Source: Eretmocerus hayati
Lineage: Eukaryota; Arthropoda; Insecta; Hymenoptera; Aphelinidae
Direction: 5' to 3'
NCBI GenBank assembly: GCA_029851415.1
Contig: CM056741.1
Location: 87,372,282-87,436,281, forward strand
DNA: 64,000 nucleotides
The stretch's first letter is position 1. Every line of letters starts with the position of its first letter. Below the pieces are notes generated by a model that worked only from the letters and a program-made list of their open reading frames with translations, was not told where the DNA came from and did no database searches. A program made the translations under genes and the position numbers. Below, piece by piece: positions 29,324 to 41,276 of this stretch.

Positions 29324-30256
29324 AAACACCTACTTTTGATCTCGGATTTTGAAAGAGCGTGGGGAAGCAGGCAACTTTTGCTCGAAACGTTATTTGATCC
29401 AACTTGACCTTGGTGAGATAAGTGGAGGTCAATACGGGTGGACGGCAATAACCGTAGCTCGGAGTAATAAAAAACATCTTATCGAAAGATATTTGGGACA
29501 AGAGTTGTTCATGATCACCACTAGAATGAACTAGTGACCTTAGTCTTGATCTTGGAGGGCATTCTCAAGGTCATATAGAAGTCAACACGATTTTTCCAAA
29601 TAGCAACAGCTAATTTTAACCTCGGATCCCGAATGAGCGTGAAAAATGTTGGAAATCTTGTCTGAATCACTTTTTGATCAAATTTGACCTTGGTGAGGTC
29701 GATGGAGGTCCCTCGGATCTCGTCATGGTCAAGTCGAATCAATCAATGTTTCGGATGAGATCTTTGTAATTTGTACTCTCTCTTTCATCCGAGGTCAAAA
29801 TGAGCTGTTTTTATTTTTAAAAAATCGAATAGACCCCCAGTTGACCTTGAAAATGACCTTGAAGGCCAAGACTAAGTGCACTAACTTATTTTGGTTGTGA
29901 TCGGGAAGAACTTTTATCCCAAGCATTTTTCGATAAGATGCCTTCTCTTCGAACTACGGTGGTTACCGTCCACCCGTATTGACCTCTATTGATCTCGCCA
30001 GGGTCAAGTCGGACCAAAAAATGTTTCGTACAAAAGTTTCAGAATCTCCCACGCTCTCTCAAAACCCGAGGTCAAAAGTAGGTATTTCCATTGAAAAAAA
30101 ATCGGGTTGACCTCCAAATGACCTTGAAAATGATCTCCAAGGTCAAAACCAATGTCCTCCCGTGAATAGAAAGACAAATGTTTCGGGATTTTTTGCGATT
30201 GCCAACCGTTTCCGAGAAAACAAGGGGGGACTTACTTTTCGGACACCCTGTATGAA
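29324..30256. mobile_element. foldback/MITE insertion at the exon 6 donor
   Basis: Imperfect inverted arms: about 29324-29518 against 29905-30091 (key words GAAAGAGCGTGGG, GGTCAATACGGGTGGACGG, CATCTTATCGAAA and their complements). The right part ends TTTTCGGACACCCTGTA, the terminal type of mariner-like MITEs in insects, but I do not see its partner on the left. Contains several ACCTTGGTGAG/GACCTTGAAAATGACC repeats, also found at 31040-31320. No coding capacity. Confidence 0.7.
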
Positions 30257-30286
30257 AATAATGCACTGACGAGTTTGATATTTCAG

Positions 30287-30439
30287 GATGACCAGACCCA
30301 GTGGTTCATTATTTTCTACATCACGGCTGGGCTCTGCTTTTTCTGTGTCTTGATATTCGTGATATTGGGGAAAGCTGAACTCCAACCTTGGAATAATTTG
30401 GTCCTGGATCAAAAGCAAACGTTTGATGGTTGCTCTTGA
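30287..30439 (+). CDS. SLC17 copy B exon 7 (last)
   Basis: Acceptor ATTTCAG; DDQTQWFIIFYITAGLCFF, then GKAELQPWNN, ending TGA at 30437-30439 with TAG right behind. Same length as in copy A. The AELQPW motif is characteristic of SLC17 C-termini. Confidence 0.88.
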   Translation, partial: DDQTQWFIIFYITAGLCFFCVLIFVILGKAELQPWNNLVLDQKQTFDGCS

Positions 30440-33104
30440 TAGCATAACGTGGCTGAGGATCAAGTAGATGTCACCACAAAAATATTATCTGTAATGATGT
30501 CAAACAACCAAAAACGGGAAACATGTACTTTCTCATACATCCATTCACTTATATCCACAAAGACTGTACCATAAAGTATAATTTAGCTCTATAGCGACAG
30601 CAACAATTCAATCGATGCATTTCCAAGGCCATTCGCTCAATAGCTCACCGACAGCTTGTGAGTGGCATCTCAAATCTCTGATCCACTCTAGTGAATTGAC
30701 AAGCTCTATAAAGAGGCTCCGGAGATCACAAAAATACGTTTTTAGATTTTTTGGGGAAAATTTCCAAAATTATGTTGAAGCTTTTTTAAAACTCTTTTCA
30801 AGCTCGTTTTAAGCTCGTAAATATATTGGAAATAGATGCCGAATCTTACCTTCACACCAGCTTGAAAAAAATCTTTAAAAATATATTAAAAATGTATACG
30901 ATTTTCACCTGGGTATGGAAACTTTACAAGGTGTCCCAGAAGTCAGCCCCTCCCCCCTAAAGACTCGAAAATGGCTTCAAATAAAAAGTTCCGAAACATT
31001 CGTCTCCTGTGAACAAGGGGGATCTCAAAAATTGACTCAGACTTGACCTTGGATGTGACCTTGATGCTTCATGGAAGTCAAATCAAATTTTTTAGGTGGA
31101 TATCCCTATTTGGACTCCGGGAAATGAAAGAGCACGAAATTTTACATCCAACTATGACTTTTAGTCTATTTTTTAGATGACCACTGGTAGTCATTTGAGG
31201 GTCGAAAAATAACTGTACAGTGGTGAAACGGACTAGAGTCAGAGCGATTCCTCTAATAAAGGTTTCTCAGACTCAATCCAACCATGGTCCTGTGATCTTG
31301 AGTATAACCTTGACTCTCGCATTAGGAGACTCTTTGCCCCACTAACGACCCTCACAGATCATCTGGAAAATTGGCTTTTCGTTATATTTGGGTGGAAAAT
31401 TTTGTGCTCTTCAAGTATCCGGTATCAAAGATAGGGGTTTCTCGTTAGAATAATTCGATTCGACCAACAAATAATCATCAAGGTCACATTCAAGGTCAAA
31501 CGTTTGTCTATTTTTTAGCCTTTCCCCGATTTCAGGACATACATGTTTCGGTGTTTTGATACCCGGAGCCAACTTTGAGTTTTGGGAATGTTACTTTACA
31601 CGTCGGGTTTTCCGTTTTTTCTTCCTCAAGCCTGAAGAGCTTGCACTCATCCCCAGCTTCGGGGAAGAACGTCTCGGCGGATCCGCGTTATGTATCCAGG
31701 TTGCTGGCATGGGTATGGCACTGGAGTTATCATCACTCTCTGTGCATGTCCCCATGCCCATCACTCCCTCGCATGAATTACCTGAGTTAGGATTAGAAAA
31801 TTAGAATAGAAAAAAAGTGCGGGAGATTAGAGAGAGAGGGCGCGTCATCAGAGCGAGAGAGAGCGTGAATTGAAGTCAAAAAAAGGCAACGGAGTGTGCT
31901 AATAAACGAGTTCTGGTGTGGCGTGGAGGAAGAGGAAAGCTACCCATCACCCGGAGCCTTCGGGGTTTCCTCGTGACCGCACGCTTGCTCTCTTACCCGC
32001 CAGCCCTCAACCAGTCACCAGCTCTTCCGGCGAGCGCCAGGGCACTGCCTCTTGCGGATCTGGAGCCGGTTTTCATCGTTTTCATCGTGAAGCGTCATGG
32101 AGTACGCCCGTGAGTGTCTGACCTTGGTATATCGGACGGAAGCCCACAGACGGTCGGCGATCGAACGGCCTGGTCGAGACCGAGGGTATTCCAAGGTGAT
32201 GTAGTGATTTCATAAATCAAATATTGTTTCTAAAACCAAGAAGCTCGATGACGAGTACTTTGCATTTTCTCTCTCCTTATTCAGTCACGAGTGATAACAA
32301 TACCGAATAGTTAAAGAAGAATTCATTTCATAGTCCAATGTAATATCACTCACATTCTTGGCTTGGGACATTAAATTTAATCCTCATTAATGAATGAACA
32401 TTCATTTCGAAACTCCTGTATGGGAGAACCCGTAACAGTTCATCCTCTGGGATTATAGCTATTTAGGCCCAGCATAAACACCATTACGAATAGGTATACA
32501 TCATAAGAAACTCATCTTCGTGGTCTTTGGCTTGCGCGGGCGAGGATTGGCTGAGACAGAAATTCAATTAGACCTTCCGGATTGGTTTGTAATGTTGGAC
32601 TCACTCTTGTAAGGGAAAGAATTCTTGCGTTTACGCAAAAATGATTTTAACATCGAGAATGAAAAAAGAGCTGGCTCGCCATCGTTCGTTTCCGCGAGAG
32701 GAAATTTTCTTGCAGCAATCCTGTGTCATCTCCTCGGAGAAAGCCTGAGAGTCAGTAAGTTCGAGGGCCCGGCCAGTGTTGAACGAGAAATGACTTATAT
32801 TCAAACAAATCCTTTGTGTACGCGAGTCTGGTCGCATAGAGTATCATCAGTTCGAAAAAACTCAGATTGATGTGACACAAGATGTGTCCACCTATCTTTC
32901 ACAAATTGCGAGTAATTTTGGAACAGAATGAGAGTTGTTGCGTCGGAGAAACGAACAAATGTGCCCATTTTTATAGCTGCTAATTAGCGCTTTAACGATA
33001 GCGTAAAATGTTTATCGCCTTGCGATATCGTTATCCAAAGCAGATCAAAACTGAACGTTTACTCGTGAACTGGACTTCTCCCGAGTCTTGCTTGCATTCG
33101 CCAC
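30440..33104. other. spacer between SLC17 copy B and the 33-kb LTR element
   Basis: No supportable gene. AGGTGTCCCAGAAGT at about 30930 resembles a mariner-like MITE end, and 31040-31320 shares the ACCTTGA/GGTCAA words of the 29.3-kb insertion. 31560-32210 is GC-richer with short open frames on the plus strand and GAGAGAGAG runs at about 31820-31870; I see no domain. Confidence 0.5.
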
Positions 33105-33455
33105 TGTTACGTGGGAAGGAGGGGTGATTCGAATGAATCACGGCTGAGTGATGTGAATATATAGGTTTAATGGCAGCTGAAATATACTCGAGAGAGAGAT
33201 ATGATTCTGAAGGTTGATACGAGCGGTCTGGCTGCCGCACGGCTCATCGTAGACGACGATGGTCCGCGCTGCAGCGTAGACCGATGCAGTGGGGATGTAC
33301 TTCGCTCCGTCGAAGTGCTGACGGTGCATCCGCGATGGCCGGCGAACCGCGAAAATACGTTGCGCGGCCGCGTAGCCGTCGCGGTTGCGATGTCATCGTG
33401 GCACGCAGGGAAGAGGTGAGATCAGGCACTGATCTCCGCCTCTACCCACGTGACA
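33105..33455 (-). repeat. LTR (3' in element orientation)
   Basis: 351 bp; about 14 differences from the other LTR. TG...CA ends with an ACGTGGG/CCCACGT terminal inverted repeat. Confidence 0.85.
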
Positions 33456-33701
33456 CGAATCGTCCGTAGCTGGGTCATCCGCGTCTCCTGATGCGGTATA
33501 TTATAATGTATAATTGCTGTGGCCTCTTGAATGGCCTTTAAATCATATGGTTGAGATCATATGTTATACTATGGTGCTTGCGTATGACTGTATGCATAGG
33601 ATGTCTGTCGCCGATTTCTTTCTCGTACATTTTCTGCTGACCACGGAGCAAAAGAGTATTCTTACTGCTTCTCTCTGACGTACTGATTCCTGAGAATGGA
33701 A

Positions 33702-34346
33702 TCATGCACAGAACATCGATACGATTTCCCGACTCAAATTCTCATCGATCTCATGGTTTTGGATTTCAAAAATTTGGAATTCATCTTCTTTGTCTACTCG
33801 AACTTGATAATCGTCAACGAATTTCGAGCAATAACTGTCACATGAATTTTGCGTTACAATATCAAAACTGCAATCTCCCGGTATCTCATGAATGACTTTA
33901 TTGCAAGTAAAAATTTCCTCACTTCTGATATGCCCTGTTTCTCGAATTTTCTGGAATACTTCAACTATGACATTCTTTTCGGGCTCACTAATTTGCAAAT
34001 TTCTAGCCTCTTTATGGTGCTGGGATTGAAATTTGAGAGATTTTTCAAGTGAAAAGTGGTGGCTCTTTGGAACCGAAACGTTATTTTCTAACTGCTTTGA
34101 ATTGAAAGTTCTTTGACGGTCTAATTCGACTATAAAATGCTGAATATTCTTTGCGACTCGATGAGCTTTCTCTAATGTGCCGGGTAACTCTCTTGGCAAC
34201 AACTCTTTCGTCCGAGGCCCAAGACTATTCCAAAAGTTTTCAATCAATTGTTTCTGAATCAAATTAAATTCAGATATAGGACTTATTTCCTCCAATGTAC
34301 ATTCATCTTCTCGGCTTCTCATATTTCGTACTTGCCAGATCCACAT
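33702..34346 (-). pseudogene. gag remnant, C-terminal part
   Basis: 214 codons. IQKQLIENFWNSLGPRTKEL and LPGTLEKAHRVAKNIQ look like the last helices of an LTR-element capsid (an F-W-x-S-L...R and an ALEKAHxVE-like helix). The rest is polar with scattered Cys but no proper zinc knuckle. Overlaps the next remnant in another frame, so it is frameshifted. Confidence 0.5.
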
Positions 34347-34582
34347 GGATGAAATCTTGAAAATCGCATGCTCTTAATTTTTGACTGGAATTTTTCAACA
34401 TGATTTGGCGATTTTGTACTCGATAGTTTATCAAGTTGTGCAAGGAATTCACGTTTAGAAGCGATTCGATAATATTTTTTCAAATAGATCGCTTTGGCAA
34501 AGTCATATTCTTTCATCTCACCTTCCACAGTTTCAGCGATTCTAATTGTTGCTTCAAGTGTCTTTAGAGGTCGTTCTACCAT
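34319..34582 (-). pseudogene. gag remnant, capsid N-terminal part
   Basis: 87 codons upstream of and overlapping 33702-34346 in a different frame: YYRIASKREFLAQLDKLSST, a helix pattern consistent with gag. Supports one broken reading frame on the minus strand. Confidence 0.4.
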
Positions 34583-35304
34583 ATTGACGCTAACTTTTGA
34601 TAACTCATTTCGTATGAAGGTTGTAAATCTGCTAAAAAATTCTCGATCAAGTTCTGCTCATACAACCATTTCCCCAATTCTTTATCATTCTCCGACATTT
34701 CAAGGTTGCGATCGATATTTTCGTTATACAGATATTTCAGTCAAAGCGACGTTCCTCCAAGTTCAGATACCGATTGCGAATTTGTATCCATTTTCAACAG
34801 TTTACTAAGTCTCAATAATGAATGCAGTCTAATCTGTATGGGAGTCCATGAATTATTAACTAGCTCGCAGGATTTGAAATAGCAATCAGGCGCTCATTGT
34901 TCCGCGTATTCCTCAATAATTATCAAACCCATCAATTCACTTGGTCACAGCCGGAATCATTACATCGGTTCTGCGCCTTTCTTATCAATAATATTAATTT
35001 AGGAATACGCATATACATATGATGCCTTGCAGCAACTTTGCAATATACTTCCAAATCAATGCAATAATTCATAAAAATCGGGCTTTCCTAATGTAGTAAA
35101 CAAAATCCATCATTTTCACTGATGCATTTCAAGTAGACTTTAGTAAATCTATCATTCGCAATCGAAATCTTTGCTTCATAATTTGAGAAATATGGCAAAT
35201 TATGAACTTTTAGCGTGCATAAAACTGACTTGTAACATTTTGAAGGCGAAAATACAATACTTGATGATATGGTTGGAGCTGCTGGCGGGCTGCGATGCGT
35301 TGAA

Positions 35305-35655
35305 TTAGATGCTGGAGAAGTCCATCGAAGTTCGTCTTTTTCCTTTGTACCACGATGTTGATGATGAGAAGTTGTCGTATTTATGCTTCTTGGAGAATGC
35401 AGTAACCCACGATGATGATGCCCAGTGCTTCTGATTGCATCTTCTGGCACAGTTTATCGGGCAGGATTTGGAATGATTTAGGTCTTCTCTCAAGCGATGT
35501 CTCTGAGTCCATGACTGCTGCCACTGAGTTTTGATGTCAGAATTCTTCAGTTGCTGGTGCCACTCGTCACTTGTACAATTTTCCCATGGTGTTTTATTTT
35601 TTGTTTTCGCGAAAAAAATTTCCCTGTACAGGTTTTTCGCGTCCGCACCTAGCAC
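35305..35655 (-). pseudogene. possible gag start directly after the LTR
   Basis: 116-codon open frame that begins 10 bp inside the element-5' LTR. Contains W-x-N-C-T-S-D-E-W and a Trp/Gln-rich stretch. The assignment rests on position and strand; no domain is recognised. Confidence 0.3.
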
Positions 35656-35664
35656 CAGAAAGCG

Positions 35665-36015
35665 TGTTACGTGGGAAGGAGGGATGATTCGAATGAATCA
35701 CGGCTGAGTGATGTGAATATATAGGTTTAATGGCAGCTGAAATATACTCGAGAGAGAGATATGATTCTGAAGGTTAATACGAGCGGTCTGGCTGCCGCAC
35801 GGCTCATCGTAGAGGACGATGGTCCGCGCCGCAGCGTAGAACGATGCAGTGGGGATGTACTTCGCTCCGTCGAAGTGCTGACGGTGCATCCGTGATAGCC
35901 GGCGAACCGCGAACATACGTTGCGCGGCCGCGTAGCCGTCGCGGTTGCAACGTCATCGTGGCACGAAAGTGAGAGGTGAGATCAGGCACTGATCTCCACC
36001 TCTACCCACGTGACA
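35665..36015 (-). repeat. LTR (5' in element orientation)
   Basis: 351 bp; partner of 33105-33455. Confidence 0.85.
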
Positions 36016-36109
36016 CCACCATCCACAGTTCAGACTTAATCAAGTTTGTGTATGAATGAGATTTGCTAAATGGATATTGAACGAGTATTAGAATGAAAAA
36101 TCCACAAAG

Positions 36110-36160
36110 ATGTCCAGTAATAAAGAAACATATCAGCCTCCATCAAGCACAGCTCCACAA
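36110..36160 (+). CDS. SLC17 copy C, candidate start exon
   Basis: Reads MSSNKETYQPPSSTAPQ, then CAA|GTAAAG as donor. It resembles the copy B start exon in composition (YQ..PSST.P). The exon ends in phase 0 whereas the next exon needs phase 1, so either the true donor differs or the copy is damaged. Confidence 0.4.
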
Positions 36161-36407
36161 GTAAAGAACAAATAGTATTTTCCTTTTCTCTTAATTTATG
36201 TGCTCGATACAGTTTGGAAAGTACCCTAATGGCCAAAAAAGGAGTTGTTGCGGTTGATCACTTTATGAAATTATTCCGAAAGGTTACAGTAAGAATGAAA
36301 TTCACAACTGACTTTATCCTCTTGGAAAGCTATAGAATTTTAACGATTTTTTCAAATACGCCTCCAATAAACCGCGCCATTTTATTCAATGCATTTTATA
36401 GTTACAG

Positions 36408-36483
36408 ATGCTTGGGGCTGGAGACACGTGCAAGCTTTTCTCATGTTTATGGGTATTATGGTGGCTTATGGATTGCGAATAAG
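36408..36483 (+). CDS. SLC17 copy C, first-helix exon (short)
   Basis: Acceptor TTACAG; AWGWRHVQAFLMFMGIMVAY and GLRI, the same first-helix motif as copy B exon 2 (WR..Q...LMF.G...A..LRI). It stops at ATAAG|GTAATT, in the codon after LRI, whereas copy B continues for another 20 residues. Either a new intron or a truncation. I could not find the following SVAIVAM part in the next kilobase. Confidence 0.65.
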
Positions 36484-38540
36484 GTAATTCCACGTCCATC
36501 TTCAGAAAATATCTCCTAATAATTTTTTCACGTTGTAGAAAGTAGTGCATCTTGTGTTATGAAAATTGACATTTCAATTTCCCCTCCTCGGAAGATTATA
36601 CCTGAGGGTAAAATAACAACTTATTCTGATCATGCCTCGCACAACGAGGGGGTTCTTTTATTCCTGGTCACATGAATTAATACTAATTATCATTTTCTGA
36701 ATACGTTTCAATGCAATTCTTCAATGTTTGGGTGCCTACAAAGTTGCATAAGATAAACTCTGCGCCTTATTCGCGAGGTTCCCGCTTCTAAGCGATTTTT
36801 TCGGAAATCCAACCTCTCGGAAAGTGACGCACAACCCACAATATCGGTGCGGAATGTACTAATATTTTTGCGGCTCAACACTCTCCGAAAAGTTGGCAGA
36901 GTATTCTTACCCGTGAGCTCACTATATGGCCCCAAATTCTCAATTCCAAAATGAAATTCGTCAATGTCAAGACTGATCTCCATAGATCTCATGATATAAA
37001 CAAGATCCTCGAATCGAATTCTACTTCACGCCAATCAAAAGCTAAGATCCCAAGCTTTCGATTGGTTATTCGTTGACTCCCAATCCCCGATTGTGAGTTA
37101 TCCTCGTGCTCTGCTCAAGAGCCGTTCACGACTTTGCGGTCGTATTGTCTTATAACGATGACGAGATGCATAATATATTGTTCTACACTCAACTGAAATA
37201 CCTATGTTAGTCGTAGAGTTCAAGCTCACCATCATGGCAGCATTATACGTTTGGGCTCCTGGGGCGAAAATCGATTAGATACACTTTCTCACATCATTTG
37301 ATATGATCTTCCACGGAGTTCTCCAGGAGGAAAAGAGAGATACCATTCGATTTGTTGACGTGATTCAGATATTAGTGCTTTTGCAACCGGTTCTCACGAT
37401 AAAGTTCATCTCGTAATCGATTTATCATTTTAATCTCAAGCTTGGCACGCTCATTCGGGCCGTGGCATCTTTTTCGTGAGATTCGGATCGAATGTATATA
37501 TTTTTTGGATGGAAAAGTAAGTATGGGTATTTTCGGTATTACGGCATTTATAGGCAAACAGAAAAATTTGTTGAATCCGAGCATCTACTTTTGTAGTTGT
37601 TCATACTTTCACCCATCGACAAGCACGCGTCTACAAGGATGAAACTATGATAGTATACGTCTGGATGAATATATTTGCATGCCTTAGAACATCTTTAGAG
37701 GTGGGGTCTTTTGGGAGTGAAGGTGGGAAAGCCAAAATCACGCGACGCTCCCCCCACGCAAATGATGAGAATCGGGTATTATGAATTTTTTCCGTCCCGA
37801 TACCGCCGTACCTAGCGCCGAATACCACTTGTTCTAGGTTATACCTATTGAGAACTATTCCCGGGGATGTTTTTTGAGGTACTATTGCGAGAAACGCGCC
37901 TAGGCCCGGGTACCCAGAATGTTAAGGAGTCGTAAGAATTACCCATACGCAACTCGGGAGTAAGGTGGGCCTCAGACTCCCGGGTGTTTCAGGGCCATGC
38001 GCGATCATGAAAGAAAGGTCCACTCAGCGTGCTCACTGCGGACTCGACTCACGGGTGACGAGTGGAGATACTTCCACGCTATGCTCTCGGAATCCAATAT
38101 GGCGGGCCCGGTGGGCGCATGCTGATTGGTCGATCGCTCATGCCACTGTTGCTGCAGCTCCAACGTGAACACTGCAGCAGAGTTAGAGTTCGCTTAATAT
38201 CATTAGGCTGGGATGATACTAATGTGTTCACGATTGATCTCAATCATATCTCAACTGTCCTGTCCCCACTATTGTTTCTCGTAGAGCTCAGTTGTACATC
38301 CCAAATCCTTCAGGGACCGCGGCTGGAGAATCCAAGTTGTACATGAATTGTAGCAATTCTGAGGATCTCATCATGCAACAGATTCACGACGCTTGAGATA
38401 GAAAGTCCAATACCCGGAAAATGAAAGGGATTGACACGATGTAGTCAAGAAATGTTTCAGGACAGTTGTAAGATCTACATAATAGCCATGCGTTTGTAAT
38501 GTATGATTATATGAGACAAGGTACTATTGAAAGCCGAATT
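36484..38540. other. non-coding stretch downstream of SLC17 copy C exon
   Basis: I found no further SLC17 exon and no repeat with clear ends. Short open frames only. Confidence 0.5.
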
Positions 38541-38599
38541 CAATCTCCTGACGGGAATTCACCCGAAAGGCCTCGCAATACATCTAACAAAGGCTGTAC

Positions 38600-39095
38600 A
38601 GCCGTCGGAGCAAATTCTTTGATGAATTTAACCGAACAAAGATATTTCTGCTTGGTTTAGTTCAATGACAATTCATTTACGTTTAGTTTCGTTTACTCTC
38701 AACACGAACATACAGACTTTTATTTGGTTACATTTATCGCAACATAATCATGAATGATTCTGTTCATGTTTTGTTTCTAAGAAACAAAACGAAACACATT
38801 TATCAGGGAATAGTTTCGTTCAATTTCGTTCATCCACAAAACTGAACAAAATCATTAAAATTCGTTTATATAGTGAATAAACGGAACTAAACGAAACATA
38901 TATGCTAAAAAACAATATCCAACGAAACTAAATACCAATGATTTTGTTTAGTTTCGTTCATCAAAAGGAACACAAATTCGGTTTTCGTTTAGTTTTTCTT
39001 CAATACCATTGGGAATAATTTCGTTTCGTTTAGTTTTTGCTAAAATAAACGAAACAGAATTGAAAATCCGTTTTGTTTCGTTTCGTTAAGAACTC
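38600..39095. repeat. degenerate CGAAAC/GTTTCG low-complexity tract
   Basis: Words GTTTCGTTTAGTTT and AACGAAACAAAACGAA recur on both strands for about 500 bp at irregular spacing; self-complementary overall, likely expanded from a short motif. Confidence 0.8.
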
Positions 39096-40627
39096 TGCTC
39101 CAAAGGACGTTCTTGTCAAAGTCCTCCATATATCCGATCGGGCCCAAAGAAGTACAAACCATCTATGGGGAATTTTATTCTCAACATTCTGAAAACCCTC
39201 GGAAAAAGTGATACTGAACTTGATGAAAGAGAACTGACTTATTATTGGGGAAGATTGTAGATGTTCTCATCAAGATTTCGATTCGATAAATGTGCGAATT
39301 GAGAGACATATGAAGTTATCTTCATGACAATGAAAAATTATGATATTTCGGATTTCAGGTACTCGATAGATAAGATGTTGATTTCATAAAATTAGTTGGA
39401 AAAAGCATTATGCGAATCTCTTTCAGCAGCGTATTTTTTGACAAGAATCAAGATTGCGTTCTAGTCCGTTTTCGAATAAAGCCGGATCAAGGTGATTTTC
39501 TTACGCATTCCAATTGTAATTCTTCCATAACTGGGAAGGAACACGTTTCACCGAAAAATAAGTGGAGCTACTCATTACAGATTTTCAAGAAATCTACGAA
39601 CAGGTCCTCCTAGTTCTCCAGCTCTGTGAAATTTTTCATATGACAGTTGAGCCACTGGGAACCATTACTTTGAGTTGGAACTCATATCACTCGCAACATT
39701 GTGGGGGAGAGTGAAGCACAGTGGGCACCGTAATATTATGAGGCTTTTTGTAATTCTATTCGACTTTTTGAGGGATTCGAATGTGACCGATCAAATAATT
39801 GAAGCCTAGAGAATGTAATTGCGTGATCAAAAAATACTTCACAATGTGTATTCTTTACCAAATTTCAAAACGCTGAGGCTATGCGATTCTGCCTACTTTG
39901 ACCCACCGTGGGGTGCAGTGGGCAGCAGGTGGGGTACAGTGGGCATTTGAAAATCCTCTCCCCCCCCCCCCCCCAGTGTTGTTTTACGCCAATTTGAGTA
40001 TTTAGATGGATGCACGATCGAATTCTCCATCTATTCGACTACTCACATCAATACTAACGCGGAATTCAAACAAACAGAACGGTTCCGGAGAAGCTGCTGT
40101 TCGGAGTAAGTTCGAGTCGGTTGCACAACGCAGCTGTAAAAGCAAAAAGCAGGCAGAGCGGCGCGCCTGACGCGACTCCATGAGAAATATACAGGAAAAA
40201 TTCGAAGCTCACTTCACCTCACTCGAGGTGCCCACTTTGCTCCATTTCATACTGTTCCTGGGCCGATGATTATGATTAAGAGTGCATCAATCGAGGTTCT
40301 GCGGGTGGGAAGATGAAGATGAAGTCTGAACTTTTTGGTCAAATTATTCGTGGTATCAATCAGGTCTGAACCTTGTAAGTCGCAGCTCCCGAAAAGAGAG
40401 CAAGTCGGAATTCATAGGCCAGAATTACAATGTTTTTTTCTCAACAACGCCAAAAAATTCAGGCTTCTAACTTTCGTCAAAGGCAGAACGTATAACGAGC
40501 TTCCAATTCTGATTTGATTCCGATTTTTACTTTTCGCCAGATGTACACGAGGTAGTACCAGCGGTACTGATGAGTTCAAGTGCAGATTATACTCGCGCTT
40601 GACTCTTTTCCGCCCGCAATATAGGTA
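39096..40627. other. non-coding stretch with CAGTGGGCA motifs
   Basis: No gene. GGTGCAGTGGGCAGCAGGTGG at about 39912 and a C run at about 39960-39974 resemble one end of a DNA element; a related sequence in the opposite direction is at about 41680-41730. Confidence 0.4.
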
Positions 40628-40628
40628 T

Positions 40629-40872
40629 TAGGTTGTAATGGTCCGAAGCTCTAGTGCGGTGGCGCCACGGTCTGTAGCGTGAGTTTACGCACACACTCTC
40701 TCGTCCGTGAGCTCACGGACGCCAAACAGACGCAAACATGTGTGAGTCTCACTCACACATGCTTGTGCCCCAGAGTCATCGGTGAGCTCACGGACGAGAG
40801 AGTGTGTTCGTAAACTCACGTTACAGACCGTGGCGCCACCGCACTAGAGCTTCGGACCATTACAACCTAATA
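40629..40872. mobile_element. foldback MITE with about 100-bp arms
   Basis: TATTAGGTTGTAATGGTCCG at the left and its complement at the right; arms include GCTCTAGTGCGGTGGCGCCA and ACTCTCTCGTCCGTGAGCTC. Arms are nearly perfect apart from a few bases, the loop is short and holds the small hairpin GTGTGAGTCTCACTCACAC. Recent, non-coding. Confidence 0.85.
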
Positions 40873-41187
40873 GTCAAAGCACGCAGCAGACGACAACCTA
40901 ACCCCGATACGAGAGGAATGAGTGACACAAGTGCTTCGATCTCCTTTTGTGAGCTCTGAATCGTTAATTTGTTGGTTTCTATGTGATGTTTGTGCACTCT
41001 TCCTTTCGTGGACTGACTCCCTTGGAAATCTGTACGGTAGATATCACCCTGCTCATCATTTTTCATAAGACGCCGTGTTGAACGAATTTTACAAGAACGC
41101 TTAAAACTTCATTCCTCGACAAGGCATCCGAAATTCTAACTGGGGTGGTTCAAGACACTAATATACCACTGTGACGAATTTCGTAAT

Positions 41188-41276
41188 TTTCTGTACGGTC
41201 ATTCGAGGATCGCTAGTACTACCTTGAAGTAGTACTAGCGGTACTAGAATTGAAGTTCAGAAAATTACGAAAGTCG
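41188..41276. repeat. short foldback sequence
   Basis: TTTCGTAATTTTCTG at the left pairs with CAGAAAATTACGAAA at the right; inside, CTAGTACTAC/GTAGTACTAG. The word GGTAGTACYAGCGGT also occurs at about 40554 and, inverted, at about 41645, possibly marking a larger element around it. Confidence 0.65.

Larger units (their letters stand above)
10647..30439 (+). pseudogene. SLC17-like transporter copy B, seven exons, damaged
   Basis: Seven exons, 10647-10704, 11246-11379, 13659-13956, 28135-28382, 28705-28854, 28946-29323 and 30287-30439, join in matching phase (1, 0, 1, 0, 0, 0) to 473 codons including the stop. That is the normal size for an SLC17 anion transporter (12 membrane helices, major facilitator superfamily, usually Na- or H-coupled phosphate, urate, sialate or glutamate transport). 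The substrate cannot be told. Damage: TAA in frame at 28293-28295; no GT donor after 29323, where a foldback insertion begins; intron 3 is 14.2 kb and holds a Polinton-type element and a Gypsy element. All other splice sites and reading frames are intact, so inactivation would be recent. A nonsense polymorphism or assembly error is possible. Confidence 0.82.
33105..36015 (-). mobile_element. degenerate LTR retrotransposon, 2.9 kb, gag remnants only
   Basis: Two 351-bp direct repeats, TGTTACGTGGGAAGG...CACGTGACA, about 95-96% alike, flanked by the 4-bp duplication CCAC (33101-33104 and 36016-36019). All recognisable coding remnants are on the minus strand, so the element is read right to left. 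No pol remains. LTR divergence marks it as clearly older than the Gypsy element at 21.6 kb. Confidence 0.82.

Noticed and set aside
40566..40580. CTGATGAG after a GTACC...GGTAC hairpin, possible hammerhead
   Set aside because: No GAAA with a matching helix II follows within a sensible distance.
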